Notes under the pieces: generated by a model
What the model was told of the DNA's origin: nothing
Seen by the model: the letters and a program-made list of their open reading frames with translations, nothing else
Database searches by the model: none
Made by a program: the position numbers and the translations under genes
Shown here: positions 35,905 through 44,261 of the stretch, one piece after another
Position numbering within the stretch: the first letter of the stretch is position 1
Layout: each line of letters begins with the position of its first letter
Origin: Anaerotignum sp.
GTDB taxonomy: Bacteria; Bacillota; Clostridia; Lachnospirales; Anaerotignaceae
Direction of reading: 5' to 3'
Assembly (NCBI GenBank): GCA_020024455.1
Contig: JAHHTU010000005.1
Coordinates: 14,761-78,760, forward strand
Length of the DNA: 64,000 bases

Positions 35905-36064
35905 GGCATTTCAGGCTTTGAAAGAAAAATTTGCAAAAGCCAATATAGACGAAAAAATTGCATTATATGTCAATACACCCGATTTGCAAAAAGACCAATA
36001 TCGAGAATTGTTGCAAATGTATCCAAAAGATAAATTCAATCTGCTGGACCAAGCATTATGGTAA
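35894..36064 (+). CDS. Small ORF of 56 residues, unknown
   Basis: ATG at 35894, TAA at 36062-36064, encoding MEYKAFQALKEKFAKANIDE and so on to a C-terminal LLDQALW. It is mostly helical and charged. AAGGAGG lies 7 nt before the ATG, as good as any site here, and the frame overlaps the TauE half by 11 nt, then meets a terminator; so it is very likely translated as the last gene of the operon. It resembles short cytoplasmic peptides found after transporter genes, but no family is recognised. Confidence 0.75.
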   Translation: MEYKAFQALKEKFAKANIDEKIALYVNTPDLQKDQYRELLQMYPKDKFNLLDQALW

Positions 36065-36068
36065 TACA

Positions 36069-36098
36069 AAGAAAAAGGGACAATGTCCCTTTTTTTAT
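36069..36098 (+). terminator. Intrinsic terminator after the TauE/SafE operon
   Basis: AAAAAGGGAC and GTCCCTTTTT form a stem around AAT, then further T residues. Confidence 0.88.
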
Positions 36099-36145
36099 TT
36101 TGCCTGTTTGCATTTGGAATACATAACATATTTCCATTTACATGA

Positions 36146-36174
36146 ATATCTGCTATAATAAATGCCATAATAAA
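36146..36174 (+). promoter_or_regulatory. Candidate sigma-G promoter for the 36206-DUF2953-gerW operon
   Basis: GAATA (36146-36150), 17-base spacer, CATAATA (36168-36174). This fits the Bacillus sigma-G pattern GHATR / CATnHTA. A TATAAT lies within the spacer (36156-36161), so a sigma-A promoter is also possible, but no good -35 goes with it. Confidence 0.45.
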
Positions 36175-36205
36175 CCATATCGGACTGGAAACGAGGTGCA
36201 AAAGT

Positions 36206-36508
36206 ATGCAATGTATCGAAGATTTATATGTTGGGCAATCCGTATCGGATTTGGGTACGGTGTTATATAGCCTGCGTCGGAATATCCCCGTCATTCGTCT
36301 ATATTGCATTGCATGGTTTCCTGCACAAAATCGTATGGTATTATTATCCACAAAAGAGCTGTTTTGCGGCAGATATGACAAACAAAATCCCATCATTGCA
36401 GGCATTGCCATGGGCAAACAGGAATGTATTGACGTGCTTTGTTATATGTTGGAACAAACGGCAACAGCCAATCGGGACATCACAGACCCCAAAATGTGGA
36501 TATTATAA
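36206..36508 (+). CDS. Unknown 100-residue protein
   Basis: Not recognised. No signal peptide or membrane helix. The sequence has LGTVLYSLRRNIPVIRLYCIAWFPAQNRMVLL, strand-like, and a helical C-terminal half with four Cys in all (around 3, 34, 54 and 74-80). GAGGTGC precedes the ATG. It is followed after 21 nt by the DUF2953 gene and lies behind a candidate forespore promoter, which hints at a sporulation role; that is inference from position only. Confidence 0.65.
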   Translation: MQCIEDLYVGQSVSDLGTVLYSLRRNIPVIRLYCIAWFPAQNRMVLLSTKELFCGRYDKQNPIIAGIAMGKQECIDVLCYMLEQTATANRDITDPKMWIL

Positions 36509-36529
36509 AAAGAGGGAGCGTTGGTAGCA

Positions 36530-37471
36530 TTGTTCGCAATGATATTGTTTTTACTCAAATGCATAGGGATATTGCTACTGGCAATCATCGGCATACTGTT
36601 GCTGATTGTTTTGACCATTTTGCTCTCTCCCATACGATATGAGGCAAATGGCGAAAAAACGGACAAACTGCGTGGCAATTTTCGTGTTCGATGGCTATTC
36701 GGGTTGGTATCTGTATCCGGCGTATTCCAAGAGGGAAATGAAACTCTCACTTTGGATATTTGCATATGCGGCAAGTCCTTGACACAAAATAGCCGAAAAA
36801 AGAAACCGAAAAAGAAAAAACAATCTGATGTTTTATATAGTAGAGAATCGCAAAAACCAAGCACACAAACAGAACCAAAACCCGCAACACAAATACAACC
36901 ACCCAAACCAAAAACAGAAAAAACACAAATAGAAATCAAACCCGAGACACCACAAAAAAAAGAAGGCATTCGGCGTGTCAAACTGGAACAAATACAAGAA
37001 ACACCTCCACCGGACACACCCAAACAGAAAACAGAGCCTACCGTATCTGCTGTATCGGACGACACAGCAACCGATACCCCCCAAGCAGAAAAAACATGGA
37101 AACAATGGGTAAAAAAGATTTGGGCATATGACCAAAAAAAAGCAACTGTAAAAGCCATTTGGCATTTTGTCAAAGGCATCACAAAAACCATATTGCCAAA
37201 CCATTTTTATTTTCAAGGCACATTCGGAACGGGTGACCCCGCACAAACAGGGTACTTATTGGCAATGGCAAGCATATGGAAAGCAAAATTCGGAGAAAAC
37301 TTACAAATCAAAGGCGATTTTGCAAAGGCAACCGCCCAAGATATCATATTTCGATGCAAAGGTCGTATTGTGTTAGGATATTTGGCATATCTAACCGCCA
37401 GATTTGCATTGGCAAAGCCGATACGGCAAATCATCAAATCGTTATGGAAAGGAAGAACACAAAATGGGTAA
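36530..37471 (+). CDS. DUF2953-family membrane-anchored protein (YtfI-like)
   Basis: 313 residues from a TTG at 36530, which has GAGGGAG 11 nt ahead; another TTG at 36521 and an ATG at 36539 are alternatives. One N-terminal membrane helix is followed by RGNFRVRWLFGLVSVSGVF (a DUF2953 mark). A long Lys/Thr/Pro/Gln-rich stretch (about 90-190) is low complexity. The conserved C-terminal region has FYFQGTFGTGDPAQTGYLLAM. In Bacillus the ytfI gene sits before ytfJ (gerW) and both are forespore genes. The gerW-like gene overlaps its end by 8 nt. Confidence 0.8.
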   Translation: MFAMILFLLKCIGILLLAIIGILLLIVLTILLSPIRYEANGEKTDKLRGNFRVRWLFGLVSVSGVFQEGNETLTLDICICGKSLTQNSRKKKPKKKKQSDVLYSRESQKPSTQTEPKPATQIQPPKPKTEKTQIEIKPETPQKKEGIRRVKLEQIQETPPPDTPKQKTEPTVSAVSDDTATDTPQAEKTWKQWVKKIWAYDQKKATVKAIWHFVKGITKTILPNHFYFQGTFGTGDPAQTGYLLAMASIWKAKFGENLQIKGDFAKATAQDIIFRCKGRIVLGYLAYLTARFALAKPIRQIIKSLWKGRTQNG

Positions 37472-37865
37472 AGAATTTGACGCTTCATTAGATGTATTAT
37501 TTGGAAAAGTAGACGAATTGGTATCCACAAAAACCGTTGTCGGCGATGCCATTGTCATTGGCGACATCACATTATTACCGCTCATTGAGGTGGGCGTTGG
37601 TGTTGGTTTGGGTGGCAAAGACGACGGCGGTTCTGCCGGCGGTATGGGTGCAAAAATCACACCTGCCGCAGTGCTTGCCATACAAAACGGCAGCGTGCAA
37701 CTGATTAACATGAAAAATCAGGATGCTGTCAGCAAATTGATTGATATGGCACCGAATATCGCAACAAAACTGAATTTTGGTGCTGTATTTGGCAAAAAAG
37801 AAAAAGCAGAACCCGAAAAAGAAACATCTGTAAAATTTGAGGAAGAATTGGTTGTGGAAGAGTAA
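37464..37865 (+). CDS. GerW-family sporulation protein (YtfJ-like)
   Basis: 133 residues. The GerW/YtfJ core is clear: LDVLFGKVDELVSTKTVVGD, TLLPLIEVGVGVGLGG, a Gly-rich stretch, GMGAKITPAAVLAIQNGSV, then an acidic tail. In Bacillus, YtfJ/GerW is needed for normal germination and is made in the forespore. The ATG at 37464 overlaps the DUF2953 stop region and has AAAGGAAG ahead; the upstream 20-codon extension lies in that gene. The CARF-DUF1887 gene starts 18 nt after the stop. Confidence 0.9.
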   Translation: MGKEFDASLDVLFGKVDELVSTKTVVGDAIVIGDITLLPLIEVGVGVGLGGKDDGGSAGGMGAKITPAAVLAIQNGSVQLINMKNQDAVSKLIDMAPNIATKLNFGAVFGKKEKAEPEKETSVKFEEELVVEE

Positions 37866-37883
37866 ACGAAATGGGAGGCACCC

Positions 37884-39077
37884 ATGAAAACATTGATTGC
37901 ATATTACGACAAAGATGTATTGAAAAACATTATGGGCGTTTTGACATTACGCCCTGACAAAGCCATTTTCTTATATGACAGCGGCATGGAAGACTTAACC
38001 GTTTTTCGTGCTTTACATACTTGTTTCAAAAGACATATCCCCCATATCCAAGTAGAACATTATCCGGTTGATATTTTATCCATGGATAAAATTTATCAAC
38101 GTACCTGTCAAATCATCAAACATAACGGAAACTGTGACTTGGAATTGACAGGTGGTAGCGAATTGATGGTCATTGCAGGATTTCGTGCAGGCATGGAAAT
38201 GGGTGCAAGGGTGTTGCATACCGATTTGGTACATAGTCAAATCACAGACCTTTTGACAGATGAGGCTGTTGCCACGACAACCACACTTTCTTTGGAGGAC
38301 TTTGTGGACGCAAGAGGGGCTTGCTTTATCGGAGAATCCCATAGACCACCTGCACCCTCCCGTTACCAAGCCATTTGGGATATGGCACGCTATTTGTTCA
38401 CCCATTTGGAAGATTGGAAACACACTTGCAGTTTTTTGCAAACCGTTGCCGCCAGATATTTGCCACATGAGCTTTATATGGAGAGCAAAGCAACCATCTA
38501 TATGAAAAATGGCAAAAAAACCACTGCCGACAAAGCCATATTGCAAGAGTTCCAAAGACTGGGTTTTATCAAACATTTGGTCATGGACGGGGAACGTGTC
38601 AAATTTTCTTATTGCTCTGTGCAAGACAGACAATATTGTATCGGATATGGCGTTTGGCTGGAATTATATGTCTATATTGCCGCACAACGCTCCGGACGCT
38701 TTGATGACGTAAAGCTGGGGACAATGATTGACTGGAATGCTTACGACGGTGTCACTGTTGCAGGCAATGAAATTGACGTTATTTTAATGGAACAGTCTTT
38801 GCCTGTGTTCATTTCCTGCAAATTACGCAGTGCTGACACTGCCGCTTTGAATGAATTGCTCATTGCAAAAAAACGTCTGGGTGGGTGGTTCTCCAAAGGC
38901 GTCATTGTCACATTTGGCAGAGAAAAAACAGATAAAACAGGCACATATCAACGTGCCAAAGAATTGGGCATCACATTGTTAGATGCTACCGATATTTTAT
39001 CCAATGATTTTGAAAAGCGACTTGTGCGTGCCATTCGGGAGCATGACTTGGTTAGCCTGAAATGGAAAAAAATATAA
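37884..39077 (+). CDS. CARF-DUF1887 (Card1/Can2-like) nuclease, no CRISPR nearby
   Basis: 397 residues. The N-terminal half looks like a CARF domain: LIAYYDKDVL at the start and DLELTGGSELMVIAGFRAGM at about 85-104, where the TGG/S motif lies. The C-terminal half is a DUF1887-type PD-(D/E)XK nuclease: E260 in VWLELYVY, E296 and D298 in GNEIDVI, K313 in FISCK, and RAKELGITLLDATD near the end. Card1 and Can2 are cut-activated by cyclic tetra-adenylate in type III CRISPR defence and degrade DNA or RNA. The usual acidic residue before the Lys appears to be Ser or Cys. No cas gene or repeat array is in the window. It sits between gerW and a TetR gene. Confidence 0.82.
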   Translation: MKTLIAYYDKDVLKNIMGVLTLRPDKAIFLYDSGMEDLTVFRALHTCFKRHIPHIQVEHYPVDILSMDKIYQRTCQIIKHNGNCDLELTGGSELMVIAGFRAGMEMGARVLHTDLVHSQITDLLTDEAVATTTTLSLEDFVDARGACFIGESHRPPAPSRYQAIWDMARYLFTHLEDWKHTCSFLQTVAARYLPHELYMESKATIYMKNGKKTTADKAILQEFQRLGFIKHLVMDGERVKFSYCSVQDRQYCIGYGVWLELYVYIAAQRSGRFDDVKLGTMIDWNAYDGVTVAGNEIDVILMEQSLPVFISCKLRSADTAALNELLIAKKRLGGWFSKGVIVTFGREKTDKTGTYQRAKELGITLLDATDILSNDFEKRLVRAIREHDLVSLKWKKI

Positions 39078-39093
39078 GAAAGGACTTGACTTT

Positions 39094-39690
39094 GTGGCAA
39101 AAAAGAAAAACCGCAATACCAAAAGCAAAATTATTGCGGCAGCATGGAAATTATTTTATGAACAAGGATATGACGACACCACCGTCGAAGAAATTGTAGA
39201 GGCATCGAACACCTCCAAAGGTTCATTTTATCATTATTTCAATGGTAAAGATGCTCTGCTTGGTTCATTGTCCGAATTGTTTGACGATAAATATACAGAG
39301 CTTATCCCCACATTAAACGAGGATATGGACAGCTTTGACAAATTGCTGTATCTCAACAAAGAGTTGTTTCGTATGATTGATGACAGTATTTCTCTGGATT
39401 TGTTGGCACGATTATATTCTTCTCAGCTGATTACAAACGGAGAGCGGCATTTGTTAGACCATAACCGTGTGTATTATAAGCTGTTACGCCAAATCATATC
39501 GCAGGGGCAACAAAAAGGAGAATTGCGTGATGATATTTCCATCAATGAATTGGTCAAAACATACGCACTGTGCGAGCGTGCATTGATTTATGACTGGTGT
39601 TTGTGCAACGGAGAATATGCACTCAGCCGATATGCAGGAGAAATGATGCCACGATTTTTGAGTGGATTTCGTAATCCTGATACAGAATAA
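39094..39690 (+). CDS. TetR-family transcriptional regulator
   Basis: 198 residues. The N-terminal helix-turn-helix (about 10-56) reads IIAAAWKLFYEQGYDDTTVEEIVEASNTSKGSFYHYF, a textbook TetR domain; the C-terminal part is a helical ligand domain with no recognisable subfamily. The start is GTG at 39094 with AAAGGA ahead. It starts 17 nt after the CARF-DUF1887 stop, so the two are probably co-transcribed. Targets may include the putP promoter downstream, but the repeats there are direct, not palindromic, so that is not shown. Confidence 0.9.
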   Translation: MAKKKNRNTKSKIIAAAWKLFYEQGYDDTTVEEIVEASNTSKGSFYHYFNGKDALLGSLSELFDDKYTELIPTLNEDMDSFDKLLYLNKELFRMIDDSISLDLLARLYSSQLITNGERHLLDHNRVYYKLLRQIISQGQQKGELRDDISINELVKTYALCERALIYDWCLCNGEYALSRYAGEMMPRFLSGFRNPDTE

Positions 39691-39695
39691 ACATA

Positions 39696-39729
39696 AAAAA
39701 GGACTTTTTGATAAAGTTCTTTTTTATTT
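39696..39729 (+). terminator. Intrinsic terminator after the TetR gene
   Basis: AAAAAAGGACTTT pairs with AAAGTTCTTTTTT (one G-U pair) across TTGAT, T-rich end. Confidence 0.75.
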
Positions 39730-39932
39730 TCACAAAAAAATGTTTTAGATATAATTTTTAATCAAATTTTATTATCAATAATCGTATTGCTTATTTGATT
39801 GATTATTTCAATATTTTTTATGATATTTGATATATTTTATATAGAATATAGTCTAAACTTTATTCTGTGTTTTAGTCTAATTTGATTTGTGGTATACTGT
39901 CAACAATATGCAACAGAAAGGACTGAAACAAA
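39730..39932 (+). promoter_or_regulatory. putP control region with direct repeats TAGTCTAA
   Basis: About 200 nt of very AT-rich DNA. The -10 TATACT is at 39893-39898, but its 17-bp partner at 39870-39875 is TTTTAG, a poor -35. TAGTCTAA occurs at 39849 and 39873, 24 bp apart, the second one overlapping the -35. An inverted pair AATCAAAT (39760) and ATTTGATT (39793) lies upstream. This layout suggests an activator-dependent promoter. Confidence 0.45.
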
Positions 39933-41486
39933 ATGTTTTCATTTTCATCAGAAGTATGTATCATGATTGCAATCGCTATTTATTTGATTGCAATGCTTGC
40001 AGTTGGGATTTACTGCTCCAAGCACAACAACAATGTAGATGACTTTTATTTAGGCGGCAGAAAATTAGGGCCGTTTGTGACTGCCATGAGTGCAGAAGCC
40101 TCTGATATGAGTAGCTGGCTGTTGATGGGTTTACCCGGTGTCGCATATTTGACAGGGGTTGCCGATGCAGCTTGGACAGCAATCGGGCTGGCAATCGGTA
40201 CGTATTTGAACTGGCTGATTATTGCCAAACGTATTCGTATTTATTCTCATGTGGCAGATAACTCTATCACCGTACCCGATTTCTTTTCCAGAAGATATCG
40301 TGATGACAAAAATATATTGATGTGTATTTCTGCCATATTGATTATTGTATTTTTTATCCCTTATACTGCCTCCGGATTTGCAGCTTGCGGGAAATTATTC
40401 AGCAGCTTATTTGGTGTCAATTATATGGCTGCTATGATTATCAGTGCTGTTGTCATTGTGGGTTACACTGCAACAGGCGGCTTCTTGGCAGCCAGTGCCA
40501 CAGATTTAATCCAAAGTATTTTTATGACCGTTGCATTGATTATCATATTGTTATTTGGTATCAAAGTTGGTGGTGGTTGGGATTTGATTGTGAGCGATGT
40601 ACAATCTATCCCTGGATACTTGAATATGACAGAAACATATAGTGTGGTAACCGGCACAGCAGAACCTTACAGCACACTGAAAATTGTGTCTGTATTGGCT
40701 TGGGGGCTTGGTTATTGTGGTATGCCACATATTTTATTGCGTTTTATGGCAATCGAAGATAAAGAAAAATTGGCGTTGTCCCGTCGTGTCGCAACCATCT
40801 GGGTGGTTATCTCTATGATGATTGCGGTTTTGATTGGGATTGTCGGTTATGCCATGACAAAAGCCGGTGCAGTACCTTTTCTGGAAGGGCCTGCATCTGA
40901 AACCATCATCGTCAGAATTGCCCACTTGTTAAGCAAAGAAGGCGTTTTGATGGCATTCTTGGCAGGGATTATATTGGCAGGGATATTGGCAGCGACCATG
41001 TCCACCGCAGACTCTCAGCTTTTGGCGGCATCTTCCAGTGTATCCCAAAACTTAATTCGTGGATTTTTTAAAGTACAAATTTCCGAAAAAACAGCCATGT
41101 TGATTGCAAGAATTACCGTTGTTGTCATTTCTATCATTTCCATCTTCTTGGCAAGAGACCCCAACAGCTCTGTATTTGGTATTGTATCTTTTGCATGGGC
41201 AGGCTTTGGGGCGGCATTCGGCCCTGTGGTGGTTTGTGCATTGTTCTGGAAACGCTCCAACAAATATGGTGCTTTGGCAAGTATGTTGGTCGGTGGTGTG
41301 ATGGTATTTGTTTGGAAATATATCATTGCTCCAAAGGGTGGTGCATTTGGTATTTATGAATTATTGCCTGCATTTGTTGCGGCTTGCATTGCCAATGTGA
41401 TTGTCAGCTTGGCAACACCTGCACCTTCTGCGGAAATTGTTTCCGAATTTGAGCTGGTGCAAAAATTATATAAAGAAAAAGCATAA
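39933..41486 (+). CDS. putP: Sodium/proline symporter
   Basis: 517 residues with thirteen predicted membrane helices, sodium:solute symporter family (SSS). The PutP marks are DDFYLGGRKLGPFVTAMSAEASDMSSWLL (the helix II region with the sodium-site residues), the loop SRRYRDDKN, and LAAASSSVSQNL near residue 370. It imports proline with sodium, for nutrition (Stickland-type fermentation is common in Clostridia) or osmoprotection. It stands alone with a terminator on its 3' side and a weak-(-35) promoter ahead. Confidence 0.95.
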   Translation: MFSFSSEVCIMIAIAIYLIAMLAVGIYCSKHNNNVDDFYLGGRKLGPFVTAMSAEASDMSSWLLMGLPGVAYLTGVADAAWTAIGLAIGTYLNWLIIAKRIRIYSHVADNSITVPDFFSRRYRDDKNILMCISAILIIVFFIPYTASGFAACGKLFSSLFGVNYMAAMIISAVVIVGYTATGGFLAASATDLIQSIFMTVALIIILLFGIKVGGGWDLIVSDVQSIPGYLNMTETYSVVTGTAEPYSTLKIVSVLAWGLGYCGMPHILLRFMAIEDKEKLALSRRVATIWVVISMMIAVLIGIVGYAMTKAGAVPFLEGPASETIIVRIAHLLSKEGVLMAFLAGIILAGILAATMSTADSQLLAASSSVSQNLIRGFFKVQISEKTAMLIARITVVVISIISIFLARDPNSSVFGIVSFAWAGFGAAFGPVVVCALFWKRSNKYGALASMLVGGVMVFVWKYIIAPKGGAFGIYELLPAFVAACIANVIVSLATPAPSAEIVSEFELVQKLYKEKA

Positions 41487-41521
41487 CATGGGTTTGCTTT
41501 TGGGGGTACATCATCAAACAA

Positions 41522-41559
41522 AAAAGAGAGGAGATATTCACATATCTCCTCTCTTTTTA
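41522..41559. terminator. Bidirectional terminator between putP and recR
   Basis: AAAAGAGAGGAGATAT pairs with ATATCTCCTCTCTTTT around TCAC; T-rich on both strands. Confidence 0.9.
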
Positions 41560-42153
41560 TAATTCCCGTCTGCCTTCCAAGGCACGGGATAATGTGATTT
41601 CGTCCACATATTCCAAATCGCCGCCCACAGGCACACCATTTGCAATGCGTGTCACTTTGACACCCAAAGGTTTCAATAAACGGCTGATATACATTGCCGT
41701 TGCCTCGCCCTCTACATTCGGATTGGTTGCCAATATCACCTCTTGGACATCTTCCGTCATACGTGCGACCAATTCTTTGATATGAATATCAGACGGTGTT
41801 ACGCCTGTCATGGGAGAAATTGCTCCATGCAACACATGATACACCCCATGGTATTGTTTTGTGCGTTCATACGCTGCCATATCTCTGGGGTCCTCCACCA
41901 CCATAATGGTGGTATGGTCTCGTTTGCCGTTTTCACATATCGGACAGGGGTCTTCGTCTGTCAAATTGCAGCAAACAGAGCAATATTTGACTTCCTGCTT
42001 TGCTTCTAATATCGCATTTGCCAATGTTTCCACTTTGTCCGGTGGCATATGAATGATATGAAACGCCAAACGCTGTGCAGACTTGCCACCAATCCCCGGC
42101 AGACTTGCCAACTGCTCAATCAATTTTGTAATGGGATTGCCATAATAATTCAT
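41557..42153 (-). CDS. recR: Recombination protein RecR
   Basis: 198 residues. The N-terminal helix-hairpin-helix LPGIGGKSAQRLAFHI, the zinc finger CSVCCNLTDEDPCPIC, then a Toprim domain with MVVEDPRDMAAYE and LATNPNVEGEATA. RecR works with RecO and RecF to load RecA onto gapped DNA. The ATG at 42153 has AGGGG ahead; a TTG one codon upstream is too close to it. dnaX, ybaB and recR are adjacent as in most Firmicutes. Confidence 0.96.
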   Translation of the reverse strand: MNYYGNPITKLIEQLASLPGIGGKSAQRLAFHIIHMPPDKVETLANAILEAKQEVKYCSVCCNLTDEDPCPICENGKRDHTTIMVVEDPRDMAAYERTKQYHGVYHVLHGAISPMTGVTPSDIHIKELVARMTEDVQEVILATNPNVEGEATAMYISRLLKPLGVKVTRIANGVPVGGDLEYVDEITLSRALEGRREL

Positions 42154-42171
42154 CAATATCCCCTCTTGTGA

Positions 42172-42507
42172 TTAGAATAAACCGCCCATACCACCGGTCA
42201 ATTTCCCCATTGCATTGTTATACATTTCATCTGCCTGACGAATAGCTTCATTGACCGCAGACAAAATCAAATCTTCCAACATTTCCACATCATCGGGGTC
42301 TACCACATCTGGATTGATTTTCAATTCTTTGATTTCTTTTTTACCGGAAATCACAACTTTGACAGCACCGCCGCCGCTTGTCATTTCCAATGTTTTGTCA
42401 TTGAGTTCTTCCTGCATTTCCACCATTTGTTTTTGCATTTTCTGTGCTTGTTTCATTAGGTTGTTCATGTTCATACCGCCCATGCCGCCAAATCCACCTT
42501 TTGCCAT
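42172..42507 (-). CDS. YbaB/EbfC family nucleoid-associated protein
   Basis: 111 residues, the standard YbaB/EbfC size. Gly-rich and Met-rich ends surround the core MKQAQKMQKQMVEMQEELNDKTLEMTSGGGAVKVVISGKKEIKELKINP, with a helical tail (LILSAVNEAIRQADEMYNNAM). It is a small DNA-binding dimer. Located between dnaX and recR; the annotation is secure from sequence and place. Confidence 0.96.
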   Translation of the reverse strand: MAKGGFGGMGGMNMNNLMKQAQKMQKQMVEMQEELNDKTLEMTSGGGAVKVVISGKKEIKELKINPDVVDPDDVEMLEDLILSAVNEAIRQADEMYNNAMGKLTGGMGGLF

Positions 42508-42588
42508 ATTGTATAACCTCCTAAAAGTATATTTTTATTGTGATTCTTTTCTATTTTATATAAAACTTGCCATTCCCGCAAGAGGATT

Positions 42589-44187
42589 TTAAGGTTCTAC
42601 ATCTGCCTCCGGAAAATAACCTGTCATCAAACTTGCAAATTCGGGGTCTGTCATATCATTTTGTGTTTCATCTTCTTTTCCATACATCATTTCCCGCCAT
42701 TTTTCATACTTCTCTTTGACAATGGTTTCAAATTGGAATGTTTTTCCCATTTTTGTTGCAATGGTTTCTGTGATGGTTTGCAAATGCTTATTGACCATAT
42801 CGGTCAATGCATCATACCCACACACCAAATACACTTTATCATCTTCCTGAAAGCCGATTTCCACTTGAGAAAGTATCCCTTTCAAACTGCCGTCAAAACA
42901 ATCATTGCAAAGCAATTTCCAATTTTTTTGCAAATTTTGTTTATCTTCTTCCAATGCAGGCGGGCGTTTTTTGGGTTTTGGCTGTGATGGCTGTGGCTGT
43001 TGTGCGGCTACCATTTGCACCACAGGCACGCCCTCTGCCACCTTTCTTTCCAACCCTGCCAATCTTGCGGCAAGTGCTGTCATATCTTGGTCTGCCCATT
43101 GGGAACACAGACGCAATAATTCCACTTCCAATAATATTCTGGGATTGACTGCATATTTGATATCATTTTGCAATGCGGAAAACCGCCCAATCCAATACGT
43201 CAATTCCTCTGCGGAAAGCGTTTGTGCCTGTATTTGCAACCGTTGTGTATTTTCTGCGGATATATCCAAAATCCGTTGCGGTTGTGCCACCGTTGCGGTG
43301 ATGAGCAGATTTCGCAAATGTTCCAAAAATTCGGATACAAATTGTTTGACATCTCTCCCGTCCAAAAGCATCTTTTCAATCAATTCCATCGCTTTTTGTG
43401 CATCTTTTTTTGCCAAAGCGTCTGTCATGTCAAAAAATACACTTTTGTCAACTGCACCAACGACTTCCTGCACTTTTTCCAATGTGACTTCTTCCCCACT
43501 GTAAAACGCCAAACATTGGTCTAAAATGCTCAAAGAATCACGCAAAGAACCATCTGCCAGTTGTGCCACATAATGCAAGGCATCTTTTGTTGCAAACAAA
43601 CCCTCTGTTTCCAAATACCCTGCCAATGTGTTTGCAATATCTTCCGTGGTGATACGGCGAAAATCAAACCGCTGACAACGGGATAATATGGTCACAGGCA
43701 CTTTCTGTGGGTCTGTGGTTGCCAATATAAATATGACGTGTGCAGGTGGTTCTTCCAATGTTTTCAACAATGCATTGAACGCACTGCCCGAGAGCATATG
43801 CACCTCGTCTATAATAAATACTTTATAAATCCCCTCTGTGGGCGGATATTTGACTTCTTCCCGAATTTCTCTGATATTTTCCACGCTGTTATTCGATGCT
43901 GCATCAATTTCCATCACATTGACACTACGCCCTGCCAAAATTGCCTCACACATACGACATTTGTTACATGGTTCTCCATCTTCTGTCGGGTGCAGACAGT
44001 TGATTGCTCTTGCAAATATTTTTGCAGTTGACGTTTTCCCCGTCCCTCTGGTACCGCAAAACAAATATGCATGAGAAACCCGCTTTGTCTGCATTTGATT
44101 TTTCAATGTCTTCACAATATGTTCTTGCCCAACCACACCCGAAAATGTATGGGGGCGAAATTTTCGATACAATGCTGTATACGACAT
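42589..44187 (-). CDS. dnaX: DNA polymerase III subunits gamma and tau
   Basis: 532 residues. The AAA+ clamp-loader domain begins YRKFRPHTFSGVVGQEHI, with Walker A GTRGTGKTS (about 44-52), a zinc module CLHPTEDGEPCNKCRMC, DEVHMLS and ATTDPQKVPVTILSRCQRFDF. Domain III follows, and then a proline/lysine-rich linker (about 385-410) and a C-terminal tau-like region that may bind the polymerase. It loads the beta clamp. The start is the ATG at 44187 after AAGGAGGG; the frame extends on through the SRP RNA but that is not coding. Confidence 0.95.
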   Translation of the reverse strand: MSYTALYRKFRPHTFSGVVGQEHIVKTLKNQMQTKRVSHAYLFCGTRGTGKTSTAKIFARAINCLHPTEDGEPCNKCRMCEAILAGRSVNVMEIDAASNNSVENIREIREEVKYPPTEGIYKVFIIDEVHMLSGSAFNALLKTLEEPPAHVIFILATTDPQKVPVTILSRCQRFDFRRITTEDIANTLAGYLETEGLFATKDALHYVAQLADGSLRDSLSILDQCLAFYSGEEVTLEKVQEVVGAVDKSVFFDMTDALAKKDAQKAMELIEKMLLDGRDVKQFVSEFLEHLRNLLITATVAQPQRILDISAENTQRLQIQAQTLSAEELTYWIGRFSALQNDIKYAVNPRILLEVELLRLCSQWADQDMTALAARLAGLERKVAEGVPVVQMVAAQQPQPSQPKPKKRPPALEEDKQNLQKNWKLLCNDCFDGSLKGILSQVEIGFQEDDKVYLVCGYDALTDMVNKHLQTITETIATKMGKTFQFETIVKEKYEKWREMMYGKEDETQNDMTDPEFASLMTGYFPEADVEP

Positions 44188-44212
44188 GACAACACCCTCC
44201 TTGTCCGTCATA

Positions 44213-44244
44213 CAAAAAAGACGGGAAAGCATACTTTTCCCGTC
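44213..44244 (-). terminator. Intrinsic terminator of the SRP RNA
   Basis: Minus-strand ACGGGAAAAG pairs with CTTTCCCGT, then C and six T residues. Confidence 0.85.
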
Positions 44245-44261
44245 CTTGTGTTTTATAGAAA

